From assembly GCF_002198715.1 (NCBI RefSeq), contig NZ_MWLK01000001.1, forward strand, positions 1-64,000: DNA of 64,000 nt, written 5' to 3'. Every line of letters starts with the position of its first letter. Positions within the stretch are counted from its first letter, which is position 1. The translations under genes were made by a program, and so were the position numbers. Below, in pieces: positions 16,486 to 24,067 of this stretch. The notes under the pieces were generated by a model, which was given only the letters and a program-made list of their open reading frames with translations, did no database searches and was not told the origin of the DNA. The DNA is from Rhodomicrobium sp. R_RK_3. GTDB taxonomy: Bacteria; Pseudomonadota; Alphaproteobacteria; Rhizobiales; Rhodomicrobiaceae.

Positions 16486-16893
16486 TTAGCTTACCGAAAA
16501 CCAATAAACTACATGGTGAAAGACGCCATGCTGCGGTACTTCCCCACCTGCGAGCGGCGACTCGCCGGCATGAATCCGGATGTCGCCAATTGAAATAACA
16601 GGAAGTTCATTGGGGTCTAAATAAATTTTATATGAATAAGCAGACTTAAGATCAACCGGATTGTACGCTCTCACGTATAGTAAATTTTCAAATTGGCGCA
16701 ACATTGGCCCTAAATTGACTGTGCCGGTCTGTCCCGCGGTTATGTACATGACCTCTCGGTCGTATACGCTATTCTTAAACCAAACCTGTAGTGAAGCATC
16801 GGCGGTATTTGCATGAAATACCGGGGAGCGGCCCGGATTGAGCAAAAGAATTCCTGTATCCTGAATAGCCTCGTGCAAATGTGGATATGGCAT
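16486..16893 (-). CDS. AT-rich hypothetical protein, first of a tandem pair
   Basis: I do not recognise this 135-residue protein. It has no signal peptide or membrane segment and looks like a small beta-sandwich: VWFKNSVYDREVMYITAG, then FENLLYVRAYNP, YSYKIYLDPNELP and HHVVYWFSVS. AAGG lies about 9 bases before its ATG. A shorter paralogue follows 63 bp downstream on the same strand. The pair is the only recognisable cargo on the tRNA side of the island. Confidence 0.55.
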   Translation of the reverse strand: MPYPHLHEAIQDTGILLLNPGRSPVFHANTADASLQVWFKNSVYDREVMYITAGQTGTVNLGPMLRQFENLLYVRAYNPVDLKSAYSYKIYLDPNELPVISIGDIRIHAGESPLAGGEVPQHGVFHHVVYWFSVS

Positions 16894-17434
16894 TTAGATA
16901 TGCCTTCGAAACTGTAATCATGATCGCTTTTCTGGAAGCGCCGTTACTTGCTTTATAAACCTACGGAATTTTCAAAGCGTTATCAGGGCACCAAGGTTTG
17001 AGCGCATCTGGGTCACGAAACATCAACATTGTGAGTTCTTCTCAATGGTGCCATTTACTTGGCACATTTAGCTTCGGTATTGAAGCCTCTGGGATAACTC
17101 GGATCACGGTCGTCCCGTACACTCCTGCATGTTCTTCGGCCTGGGCTTCTCCTCGTCGGGTCGGTGTTCCCCACCACCGTCTAGTCAGTACATCGTGGGC
17201 CCGCTCATCGTCTGTGAGTATTAATATGCCCGTTGCATTCCACTACTGCAACGAAGATTTAAGAAATTGCAAATTGCAACGAATTCAATACTGGATTTTT
17301 GACGTGTGTGATGAAAAAGCAGAGCTTTGCGACGTGAACAGCGCAGTAAAACCGAAAAGTCGGAAATCCGACTTTTCGCCCCGCTGGCCGTTCTGATTTC
17401 GTTCTGGGTGAGTAGGACCTAAGTCCTTGAAATC
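16894..17434. other. AT-rich region between island cargo and tRNA-Lys
   Basis: I call no intact gene in this 541-bp region. On the minus strand, about 17235 down to 17045 gives an open stretch including TDDERAHDVLTRRWWGTPTR and YGTTVIRVIPEASIPKL, which looks protein-like but has no start codon after the preceding stop. It could be the remnant of a gene. A 132-codon plus-strand frame at 16998-17396 overlaps it and has no supporting features. Confidence 0.4.
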
Positions 17435-17482
17435 ATTGGTGAGCCCAGATGGATTCGAACCATCGACCTACTGATTAAAAGT
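17435..17482 (-). repeat. Right attachment site within tRNA-Lys
   Basis: These 48 bases are identical to 10475-10522 and cover the 3' half of tRNA-Lys, from the anticodon stem through the T arm and acceptor to CCA. This is the site that kept the intact tRNA after integration. Confidence 0.9.
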
Positions 17483-17511
17483 CAGTTGCTCTACCGCTGA
17501 GCTATGGGCCC
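17437..17511 (-). tRNA. tRNA-Lys, anticodon UUU
   Basis: Read on the minus strand, the gene runs from GGGCCCATAGCTCAG to TGGGCTCACCA. The acceptor stem GGGCCCA pairs with TGGGCTC, with one G-U pair. The anticodon arm is ACTGA-CTTTTAA-TCAGT, giving anticodon UUU. The T arm contains GGTTCGAATCC and the CCA end is encoded. Length is 75 nt including CCA. The island lies directly downstream of its 3' end. Confidence 0.96.
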
Positions 17512-17621
17512 CTGCAAGGCGTGGCGGTATCTGCCGGCGTGGCGCCGGCTGGGCAGACCATAAGTAGGCGAGGCGGCGGCGTCAATAGGAGCGGCGCATG
17601 GGAAGCGCGCTCCGGCCGCCC

Positions 17622-17975
17622 TCAGCGCTTCGGTTTCGGGCGCCCCTCCAGCGCGCCGCCCTCCGCCGCCGGGTTCCAGCCCGCGACGGCCTCGATCTTG
17701 GCGGCCAGCTCGAAATCCTTGGCGGTGATGCCGTGAGCTGAATGGGTCATCAGCCGCACCTTCAGCGCGCCATAGGAGGCGCTGATCTCCGGGTGGTGCC
17801 AGGCGATCTCGGCGAGATAGCCGATGGCGTTGATGAGCATCAGCGTGTCCGGCCAGTTGCGCGTCTTCCAGTTGCGCACAATGTGGCCGTTCTCGAAGCG
17901 CCAGTCCGGCATATCCTCGAGCCGCTCGGCGATCTCATCCGGCGTGTAAACCGTTTCGTCGGCTCGGCCCGGCAT
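17622..17975 (-). CDS. phhB: 4a-hydroxytetrahydrobiopterin dehydratase (pterin-4a-carbinolamine dehydratase)
   Basis: This 117-residue cytoplasmic enzyme dehydrates 4a-hydroxytetrahydrobiopterin during pterin cofactor recycling. The family signature is clear: IAWHHPEISASYGALKVRL near 58-76, then THSAHGITAKDFELAAKI. AAGGAG lies 7 bases before the ATG. No aromatic amino-acid hydroxylase is visible in the window, so its partner must be elsewhere. In many proteobacteria this small protein also acts in molybdopterin or folate-related roles. Confidence 0.9.
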   Translation of the reverse strand: MPGRADETVYTPDEIAERLEDMPDWRFENGHIVRNWKTRNWPDTLMLINAIGYLAEIAWHHPEISASYGALKVRLMTHSAHGITAKDFELAAKIEAVAGWNPAAEGGALEGRPKPKR

Positions 17976-18004
17976 CGGCGCGTCTCCTTCTTCCCGGTGC
18001 GGCC

Positions 18005-18394
18005 TCAGGCATAGGACAGCTTGAAGCGCTCGATCTCGACGCCGAGGCTGGCGCCTTCGAGCCGGTCGAGCTTTTCCACCACGATATGCACGCCCGCCGC
18101 GCGGCGATGGGCAAGGCAGCGCGCGGCGACCCGCTCGGCCAGCGTCTCCAGGAGGTTGATATGGCCCTCGCCGGTCACCGCGTGAATGGCCTCGACGATC
18201 AAATCATAGCTGACGACATGGCTGACATCGTCGCTGCCGGGATGGCGCGAGGGCAAGACCGACACTTCGACGGTGAAGCGCACGCGCTGGCGGCTCGCCT
18301 TTTCCTCCTCGAACGCGCCGACGAAACAGGGCAGGACCAGGCCGCGCACGAAGATGCGGTCGAGCGGGGCCGGGAAATCATCGTTATCGGCCAA
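18005..18394 (-). CDS. folB: Dihydroneopterin aldolase
   Basis: This 129-residue enzyme of folate synthesis converts dihydroneopterin to 6-hydroxymethyl-dihydropterin and glycolaldehyde. FolB features are DRIFVRGLVLPCFVGAFEEE at 12-31, VVSYDLIVEAI near 60-70, INLLETLAERVAARCL near 79-94, and the C-terminal VVEKLD and GVEIER. Start is TTG at 18394, with AGGAGAG upstream; it is hidden inside a 513-codon frame most of which is antisense to yicC. It follows the divergent yicC gene and lies 29 bp before phhB, another pterin gene, so the two may be co-transcribed. Confidence 0.88.
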   Translation of the reverse strand: MADNDDFPAPLDRIFVRGLVLPCFVGAFEEEKASRQRVRFTVEVSVLPSRHPGSDDVSHVVSYDLIVEAIHAVTGEGHINLLETLAERVAARCLAHRRAAGVHIVVEKLDRLEGASLGVEIERFKLSYA

Positions 18395-18568
18395 TCTGGC
18401 TCTCCTCGATCGGGCGTCCCCAGCGCCGTGATCCGCCTCGCGTAGCACATTGCCCGCGCGGCCAAAAATCCTTTCTTTCAGGAATCGGCGCGGCTGGTTT
18501 AACCTTGGCGCGATTTTGCCGGGCATCCGGCGCCGTGAGACGGTGGTCTCGGAAAGAGTTTTGAGCCA

Positions 18569-19459
18569 ATGCCGCTGAAAAGCATGACGGGATTCGGCCG
18601 GGCGGGCGGCCAGGACGGCGAGGCCGCCTGGAGCTGGGAAGTGCGCAGCGTCAACAATCGCGGGCTGGACATCCGCCTGCGCCTGCCGCCGGGCTTCGAG
18701 GAGTTCGAATTGCGCGTGCGCGACGCCATCGCCAAGCGGCTGACGCGGGGGAGCCTTGCCGTCAATCTGGCGCTGAAGGCGCCGGCCATCGGCTCCGACC
18801 TGCGCCTCAACGAGGCCGCGCTGGCGAAGCTGGCCGAACTGGCCGAGCGGGCGCGGGTGCTGACCGGCCGCGCCGAGCCGGTGCCGCTGGAAGCTCTGCT
18901 CGCCATGAAGGGCGTCATCGAGACCTCGGAGGCGCAAACCGCCGACGAGAGCGCCTCGCCGCTGATCGAGGCGCTGCTGAAGACGTTTCAGGCCGCGCTG
19001 GACAGCGTCGCCGCCGCCCGGCTGGCGGAGGGCGCCCGGCTGCGCGACATCCTGGCCGAGAAGGTCGACGAGGTCGAAATGCTGACGCGGCAGGCCGAGA
19101 CGGCGCCCGAGCGCAGCCCGGAGGCGATCGCGGAGCGCATCCGCGTCCAGCTGCAAAGGCTGCTGAACGAGAGCAATGCGCTCGATGAGAACCGGCTCTA
19201 TCAGGAGGCGGCGCTGATCGCCACCAAGGCCGATATCGAGGAGGAGATCAAGCGGCTGCACGCGCATGTCGCCGCCGCGCGCGAGCTGATCGACAGCGAC
19301 GCGCCGGTCGGGCGCAAGTTGGAGTTCCTCGCCCAGGAATTTCAGCGCGAGGCCAATACGCTGTGCTCGAAATCGAATGCGGCGGAGATCACCAAGGTCG
19401 GGCTGCGGCTGAAATCGGCCATCGATCAGTTCCGGGAGCAGGTGCAGAATGTCGAATGA
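18569..19459 (+). CDS. yicC: YicC family protein (putative endoribonuclease)
   Basis: This 296-residue protein opens MPLKSMTGFGRAGG, the family hallmark, followed by EVRSVNNRGLDIRLRLP. The C-terminal DUF1732-like part contains KLEFLAQEFQREANTLCSKS and GLRLKSAIDQFREQVQNVE. YicC proteins are linked to stationary-phase survival and RNA turnover. The gene overlaps gmk by 11 bp, a pairing seen in many proteobacteria. Confidence 0.93.
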   Translation: MPLKSMTGFGRAGGQDGEAAWSWEVRSVNNRGLDIRLRLPPGFEEFELRVRDAIAKRLTRGSLAVNLALKAPAIGSDLRLNEAALAKLAELAERARVLTGRAEPVPLEALLAMKGVIETSEAQTADESASPLIEALLKTFQAALDSVAAARLAEGARLRDILAEKVDEVEMLTRQAETAPERSPEAIAERIRVQLQRLLNESNALDENRLYQEAALIATKADIEEEIKRLHAHVAAARELIDSDAPVGRKLEFLAQEFQREANTLCSKSNAAEITKVGLRLKSAIDQFREQVQNVE

Positions 19460-20114
19460 GCCAAGCCCGGGCAGGGCAGGGGGCGGCGCCGGGCGGCGCG
19501 GGTTGATGCTGATCCTGTCCTCGCCCTCGGGCGCCGGCAAGACCACGCTGACGCGGCGGCTGCTGGCGGAAGAGGGCGCGGCCTGCCTGCTGTCGGTCTC
19601 GGCGACGACGCGGCCGCCGCGCCCCGGCGAGCGCGACGGCGAGGATTACGTCTTTCTCGCCCGCGCCGAATTCGAGACGCGGCGCGACAGCGGCCATTTC
19701 ATCGAATGGGCGGAAGTGTTCGGCAATCTCTACGGCACGCAGAAGGAGCCGGTCGAGGCGGCCCTGGCGGGCGGGCGCGACGTGGTGTTCGACATCGACT
19801 GGCAGGGCGCGCGCCAGCTTTCGGCGAGCGCGCCGGGCGATGTGGCGCGGGTGTTCATCCTGCCGCCGTCGCGCCGGGTGCTGGCGGAGCGGCTGAAATC
19901 CCGCGCCGGCGATCCGCCCGAGGTGATCGCGCACCGGCTGGCCAGCGCCTCCAGCGAGATCGTGCATTGGGATGAATATGATTATGTCATCGTCAATGAG
20001 GATCTCTCGGATAGCCTTGCCGCCTTGCGCGCGATCCTGGCGGCGGAGCGGCTGAAGCGGACCCGCCAGCCCGGCCTGGGCGACTTCGTCGCCGGGCTGC
20101 TGCGCGAGGGTTAG
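19449..20114 (+). CDS. gmk: Guanylate kinase
   Basis: This 221-residue enzyme phosphorylates GMP to GDP with ATP. The P-loop SSPSGAGKTT is at about 24-33. The GMP-binding segment follows, with TTRPPRPGERDGEDYVF and FIEWAEVFGNLYGT. The lid region is PPSRRVLAERLKSR. The first 18 residues are Gly/Arg-rich and unlike the core; a later start at the Met of LMLILSS (residue 20) is possible, but the ATG at 19449 gives the usual overlap with yicC. Confidence 0.93.
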   Translation: MSNEPSPGRAGGGAGRRGLMLILSSPSGAGKTTLTRRLLAEEGAACLLSVSATTRPPRPGERDGEDYVFLARAEFETRRDSGHFIEWAEVFGNLYGTQKEPVEAALAGGRDVVFDIDWQGARQLSASAPGDVARVFILPPSRRVLAERLKSRAGDPPEVIAHRLASASSEIVHWDEYDYVIVNEDLSDSLAALRAILAAERLKRTRQPGLGDFVAGLLREG

Positions 20115-20223
20115 GCGCGGCTGCGGGGAGAGACCAATCGCGGCCGTTGACGCAATTCGCCGCCGAGTCCTCGCCCCAAAAGGGAGGCTCGTCGGGGTTT
20201 CGTGCCTTAGCCGAGAGGCATTA

Positions 20224-20273
20224 CCCCCTCACCCGGCGCGCCATGCGCGCCACCCTCTCCCCATGGGAGAGGG
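20224..20273. repeat. Family C intergenic hairpin repeat
   Basis: CCCCCTCACCCGGCGCGCC is followed by the CCCTCTCCCCATGGGAGAGGG hairpin. It resembles the unit at 9117-9165 in the opposite orientation. Confidence 0.6.
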
Positions 20274-20385
20274 AAGGCTGCGGCGCCTTCGGGGGCTAAG
20301 AATCGTCGCGAGCGCTATGGAACGATTCCATATACCGCGATGCGCCCAGGAGGCAGAGCCTTCAAGTCGGCACGGCGGAGCTCCC

Positions 20386-20530
20386 TCTCCCATTGGAGAC
20401 CTTTGCGTATCGAAGGTCCTCTCCCCGTCGTCCCGGACGGCCGTCAGGCCGAGCCGGGACCCAATCATATTTCCGCTATTGCTGCGGCAAGCGGAGAAGC
20501 GAGTGGGCCCCGGCTCTAACGGCCGGGGCG
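20386..20530 (+). repeat. Family A intergenic repeat with arm
   Basis: The core at 20426-20530 has two hairpins: CGTCCCGGACGGCCGTCAGG with GAGCCGGGAC, and GGGCCCCGGCTCTAACGGCC with GGGGC. The left arm (20386-20425) and first hairpin are repeated inverted at window positions 1-94. Related cores are at 31471-31577, 42816-42924, 47659-47767 and 54081-54188. Confidence 0.85.
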
Positions 20531-20733
20531 AAGGAATCGAAGTTTTGCAAAGGTCTCCATGGGGAGAGGGATGGGGTGAGGGGTTACAAACTCTCGATGG
20601 GGCAGGGACCATCGTCCGCACCGATCCATGCCAGGGTGTCCCTGGGTAGAGATGTCGCCGGCGTCGGGGGCGGCTTCGCGTCCGAAGACTGGCGTTTCAG
20701 ATCAGTCAATCCGCCCGCCGCTCAAACACACAG

Positions 20734-20840
20734 TGTCATTCTCGCGAAAGCGGGAAGCCAGTACGCCGCAGCGCTCACGTTTAAGACCGAGCCAGCCACG
20801 AAGTTTGCCTTTTACTGGATCCCGCTTTCGCGGGGATGAC
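20734..20840. repeat. Family B palindromic repeat
   Basis: The ends GTCATTCTCGCGAAAGCGGG and CCCGCTTTCGCGGGGATGAC are inverted copies of each other across about 107 bp. The same design recurs at 31588-31696, 45873-45980 and 47793-47899. Confidence 0.8.
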
Positions 20841-20919
20841 AAAAACGGGTGTTCGCGCGACACGGCACACCACCTCGAAACGTCACAACGCCACCCCGAC
20901 ACATCACGCCATCCCGGCG

Positions 20920-21765
20920 CTACCCTCCCGCCAGCTCCGTCAGCCGAGCCGAGAGGCGGCAGAAATCGGCGATGTCGAGCTGCTCGGCGCGAGCGGAAGG
21001 GTCGATGCCGAGCTCCTCCAGCAGCGGGACCGCGCCGGGCAGGCTTTTCAGACTGGCGCGCAGCATCTTGCGGCGCTGACCGAAGGCGGCGGCGGTCACG
21101 CGCTCCAGCATGGCAGGGCTGCCGGCGTCGAGCGGGGCAGCGCGCGGGCGGAACTCCACCACCGAGGACTCGATCTTGGGCGGCGGCACGAAAGCGCGCG
21201 GCGGCAGGTTGAACAGGATGCGCGCCTCGCAGCGCCATTGCGTCAGGATAGCGAGGCGCCCGAAGGCCTTATCCCCAGGCTTGGCGACGATGCGCTCGGC
21301 GACTTCGCGCTGGAACATCAGGATCATGCGGTCGAACCAGGGCGGCCAGGGCTCGGTCTTGAGCCAGCCGGTGAGCAGCGGCGTGCCGACGGAATAGGGC
21401 AGGTTGGCGACGATGCGCGCCTTGCCGCCGGGGAGCAGCGTGGCGGCCCAGTCGATGTCCAGCGCGTCGCCCTCGATGATCTCGACCTGACCGGGCCAAT
21501 GCGCGGCGATGGCCTCCAGCGCGGGCAGGCAGCGCGCGTCCTTCTCGACGGCGATCAGCCTTGCCGCGCCCTCGGCGAGCAGGCTCCGGGTCAGACCGCC
21601 GGGGCCGGGGCCGATCTCGACCACGGTCACGCCTTCGAGCGGCCCGGCCGAGCGGGCAATGCGGGCGGTCAGGTTCAGATCGAGGATGAAATTCTGGCCG
21701 AGCGATTTCTTCGCCGACAGCCCGAGTTCGCGGATCACCTCGCGGAGCGGCGGCAGCTCGGTCAT
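20920..21765 (-). CDS. rsmA: 16S rRNA (adenine1518/1519-N6)-dimethyltransferase
   Basis: This 281-residue methyltransferase (KsgA) dimethylates two adjacent adenines in helix 45 of 16S rRNA during small-subunit assembly. The early motif [11 protein letters not shown] is near 19-29. The SAM-binding motif [17 protein letters not shown], is near 47-63. Motif IV, the catalytic [11 protein letters not shown], is near 120. Its ATG overlaps the pdxA stop by four bases, a common pdxA-rsmA arrangement. Confidence 0.95.
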   Translation of the reverse strand: MTELPPLREVIRELGLSAKKSLGQNFILDLNLTARIARSAGPLEGVTVVEIGPGPGGLTRSLLAEGAARLIAVEKDARCLPALEAIAAHWPGQVEIIEGDALDIDWAATLLPGGKARIVANLPYSVGTPLLTGWLKTEPWPPWFDRMILMFQREVAERIVAKPGDKAFGRLAILTQWRCEARILFNLPPRAFVPPPKIESSVVEFRPRAAPLDAGSPAMLERVTAAAFGQRRKMLRASLKSLPGAVPLLEELGIDPSARAEQLDIADFCRLSARLTELAGG

Positions 21766-22805
21766 CGGCGTCTGGCGGGCGCGTCCCGGTCGTCGGCGGC
21801 CATCGCGGCGGCCATACGCAGGGCGGCGATCAAGCTGTCTGGCCGCGCCTTGCCGCTGCCGGCGATGTCGAAGGCGGTGCCGTGATCGGGCGAGGTGCGG
21901 ATGAAGGGCAGGCCGAGCGTGACGTTGACGCCCTCGTCGAAGGCCAGCGTCTTCAATGGGATCAGCGCCTGATCGTGATACATGGCGATGGCGGCGTCAT
22001 AGCGGGCGCGGGCGCGGGCGTGGAACAGCGTATCGGCCGGATGCGGGCCGGTGACGTCGATGCCCTCGCGGCGGAGCAGCGCCAGCGCCGGGGCGATGAC
22101 GCGGCTCTCCTCGTCGCCCATCAGGCCGCTCTCGCCGGCATGGGGATTGAGGCCGGTCATGGCGAGGCGGGGCTTGGCGATGCCGAACCAGCGCGTCAGC
22201 CCGGCGGCGGTGACGCGGGCGGTCTCGGCGATCAGGTCACAGGTCAGCGCCTGCGGCACGCTCGCCAGCGCGATGTGGATGGTCACCGGCACGACGCGCA
22301 GGCCCGCCCCGCACAGCATCATCACCGGAAAGGCGGTGGCGCCATGCTCGGCGGCGAGCACGCCGAGAAATTCGGTATGGCCGGGAAAGGCGAAGCCGCC
22401 GCCCTCCATGACATATTTGGCGATCGGATTGGTGACGACGCCGAGCGCTTCGCCGGCGATGGTGAATTCCACCGCCCGCTCGATGCTGGTCCGGATGGCG
22501 GGGACGTTGGCCGGCTCCGGCACGCCGTGCGCGGCGGGGGCGAGCAGGGGCACCGGCAAAACCGGCAGCGCCTTCGGGAAGACCGAAACCGCCTCGCCGA
22601 TGCGCTCGATGGCAACACACGGCACGTCCAGCCCAAGCGCCGCCGCCCGCGCCCGAAGCAGCGGCAGATCACCCAGCAAGGCAAAGGGTGCGATCGCATC
22701 CGCCTCGCGGCGGAGCCAGGCCGCCAGCGTGATATCCGGGCCGATCCCGGCGGGATCGCCGCAGGTCAGCGCAAGGGGCCTGGGAGCGGCGCTCGGCCGG
22801 CTCAC
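21762..22805 (-). CDS. pdxA: 4-hydroxythreonine-4-phosphate dehydrogenase
   Basis: This 347-residue enzyme of pyridoxal-phosphate synthesis oxidises 4-phosphohydroxy-L-threonine with NAD. Characteristic stretches are [17 protein letters not shown] near 11-27, FPGHTEFLG near 140, [16 protein letters not shown] near 215-230 and the metal-ligand region [12 protein letters not shown] near 275. Start is GTG at 22805, overlapping the surA stop (GTGA). It belongs to the lptF-lptG-lptD-surA-pdxA-rsmA run. Confidence 0.95.
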   Translation of the reverse strand: MSRPSAAPRPLALTCGDPAGIGPDITLAAWLRREADAIAPFALLGDLPLLRARAAALGLDVPCVAIERIGEAVSVFPKALPVLPVPLLAPAAHGVPEPANVPAIRTSIERAVEFTIAGEALGVVTNPIAKYVMEGGGFAFPGHTEFLGVLAAEHGATAFPVMMLCGAGLRVVPVTIHIALASVPQALTCDLIAETARVTAAGLTRWFGIAKPRLAMTGLNPHAGESGLMGDEESRVIAPALALLRREGIDVTGPHPADTLFHARARARYDAAIAMYHDQALIPLKTLAFDEGVNVTLGLPFIRTSPDHGTAFDIAGSGKARPDSLIAALRMAAAMAADDRDAPARRR

Positions 22806-23896
22806 TTGCTGAGATATTTGATCGAGGCGCGGTCTTTCATGTCCTTCAAATGCCGGCGGGAATAAAGCTGAAATTCCTCCTGCATCCTGTCCTTGCTCTC
22901 GTCCTTCTTCTCCGACTTGCCGCTGGCGACGGAGACCTGTTTCGTGCAGACGGCGTGCGATTCGATATTGCCGCCATTGATGACCGGCGGCGTCATCTCG
23001 CCGGGCTTGGCCTTCACCAGCGCGGCGCGGACATCACCGGAGAAATCCTTCAGATTGGCCTTGCGCAGGCTTTGCACCGTGATGCCCGTCTTGCCTTTAA
23101 TCTGGGCGACGAGGGCGGGGCAAGTGGAAAAGCCCTTGCGGATCGCCTCGGCCTCGACGAGGCGCTTGGCGAAGACATTCTGGTCGGCATTGGCCGGCAG
23201 CGTGAATTTGACGATCTCGACATCGACCAGCGTGCCGGAATCGGCCTCGGCCGGCGCCGTGTTATCGACGCGGGACACCGCCGCCTGCACCCGCGAGCCG
23301 TAGATGCGGCGGATCACCTCGCGCCAGGCGGTCTGGGCGCGGATGCGCTCGCGCAAGGTGGAGGGGTTGACGCCCTGGTTCTGGAACTGGCCCAGAAATT
23401 CCTCCAGGCTGGCGTCGCGGCCGCCGCCCTTGGCCATGCGGGTCAGCGATTCGTTGACGTCGGCATCGGAGACGGAGATCTTCTGCGCCCTGGCTTCCTG
23501 CATCATCAACCGCTCTTCGATGAGCTGGTCGATGGCCTCCTGGCGCTTGGAGCCGCTCGACGAGGCGACGACGTCCTGCTGCAGCTTAGCGACGAATTTC
23601 TTCTGCAGCTCCTGCGCCTCCTCGCGCGATTGCGGGCGCTGCTCGGTCATATAGGCCTTAAAGGCCGCCTTGGTTTCCTCGGATTGCAGCTTGGCGCGGA
23701 CCTTGTCCCCCAGACCGCCGGTCAGGGCGAGGAAGCGCTGGCGCTGGGCGACGTCGTAGCTGGTGATCGGCTCGTCATTGACCAGCACGACGACACTCTG
23801 CGCCATCGCGCCCGGCAAATGGGCCAGCAGCAAGAGCCCGAAGAGGACGAACCGCAACGGCCATGAGCCATGGGCAGTGTTCGGTCTGAGAGTCAT
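22802..23896 (-). CDS. surA: SurA-like periplasmic chaperone/peptidyl-prolyl isomerase
   Basis: This 364-residue protein starts with a signal peptide (about 1-33, ending GAMA). The SurA N-terminal domain begins QSVVVLVNDEPITSYDVAQR. A parvulin-like region should lie near 190-290, but the canonical parvulin motifs are weak, as in many alphaproteobacterial SurA proteins. It is expected to escort outer-membrane proteins through the periplasm; LptD, encoded just upstream, is a known SurA client in enteric bacteria. I chose ATG 23896. A TTG at 23923 would add nine residues. Confidence 0.85.
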   Translation of the reverse strand: MTLRPNTAHGSWPLRFVLFGLLLLAHLPGAMAQSVVVLVNDEPITSYDVAQRQRFLALTGGLGDKVRAKLQSEETKAAFKAYMTEQRPQSREEAQELQKKFVAKLQQDVVASSSGSKRQEAIDQLIEERLMMQEARAQKISVSDADVNESLTRMAKGGGRDASLEEFLGQFQNQGVNPSTLRERIRAQTAWREVIRRIYGSRVQAAVSRVDNTAPAEADSGTLVDVEIVKFTLPANADQNVFAKRLVEAEAIRKGFSTCPALVAQIKGKTGITVQSLRKANLKDFSGDVRAALVKAKPGEMTPPVINGGNIESHAVCTKQVSVASGKSEKKDESKDRMQEEFQLYSRRHLKDMKDRASIKYLSK

Positions 23897-24067
23897 AGTC
23901 AGAGATCCGCCATGCGTTGGCAATGGTCAGGCCGCCCCAGGCGGCCAAAAACCCTCTAGCGCCATTGAGCTTGGGGGATTCGCGAGGCCTTCTCAACCTC
24001 GCGTTAACCTTTTCCAGCTCAATGTTGCCTCCACCCATATAGGGTGGCGGGTTTTTGCGCCATACGC

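Larger units (their letters stand above)
10475..17482. mobile_element. 7-kb genomic island integrated in tRNA-Lys(UUU)
   Basis: The island is bounded by the 48-bp direct repeats and holds a tyrosine integrase at 13137-14285. Base composition is layered: AT-rich cargo (10523-13106), a GC-rich phage-like core (13137-15960), then AT-rich DNA again (16000-17430). No capsid, tail, terminase or replication genes are present. The GC-rich core resembles the chromosome in codon use, while both AT-rich blocks look foreign. The integrase sits in the middle and not beside the tRNA, which suggests insertions or rearrangement after arrival. The amidase and an opposing small gene are both truncated, so the element is probably no longer a functional phage. 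Confidence 0.85.
20115..20919. other. Repeat-rich intergenic region between gmk and rsmA
   Basis: This 805-bp gap lies between convergent gmk and rsmA. It contains a family C unit (20224-20273), a family A unit with flanking arms (20386-20530), a further CTCCATGGGGAGAGGG arm near 20555-20575, and a family B palindrome (20734-20840). Short open frames here are produced by the repeats. I see no gene. Confidence 0.7.

Noticed and set aside
16998-17396. A 132-codon plus-strand gene in the island
   Set aside because: It has no ribosome binding site, motif or hydrophobic pattern, and the opposite strand looks more protein-like over part of it.
20115-20919. A CRISPR array or small coding region in the repeat-rich gap
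   Set aside because: The repeats are long palindromes without regular spacing or unique spacers, and no cas genes are present anywhere in the window.
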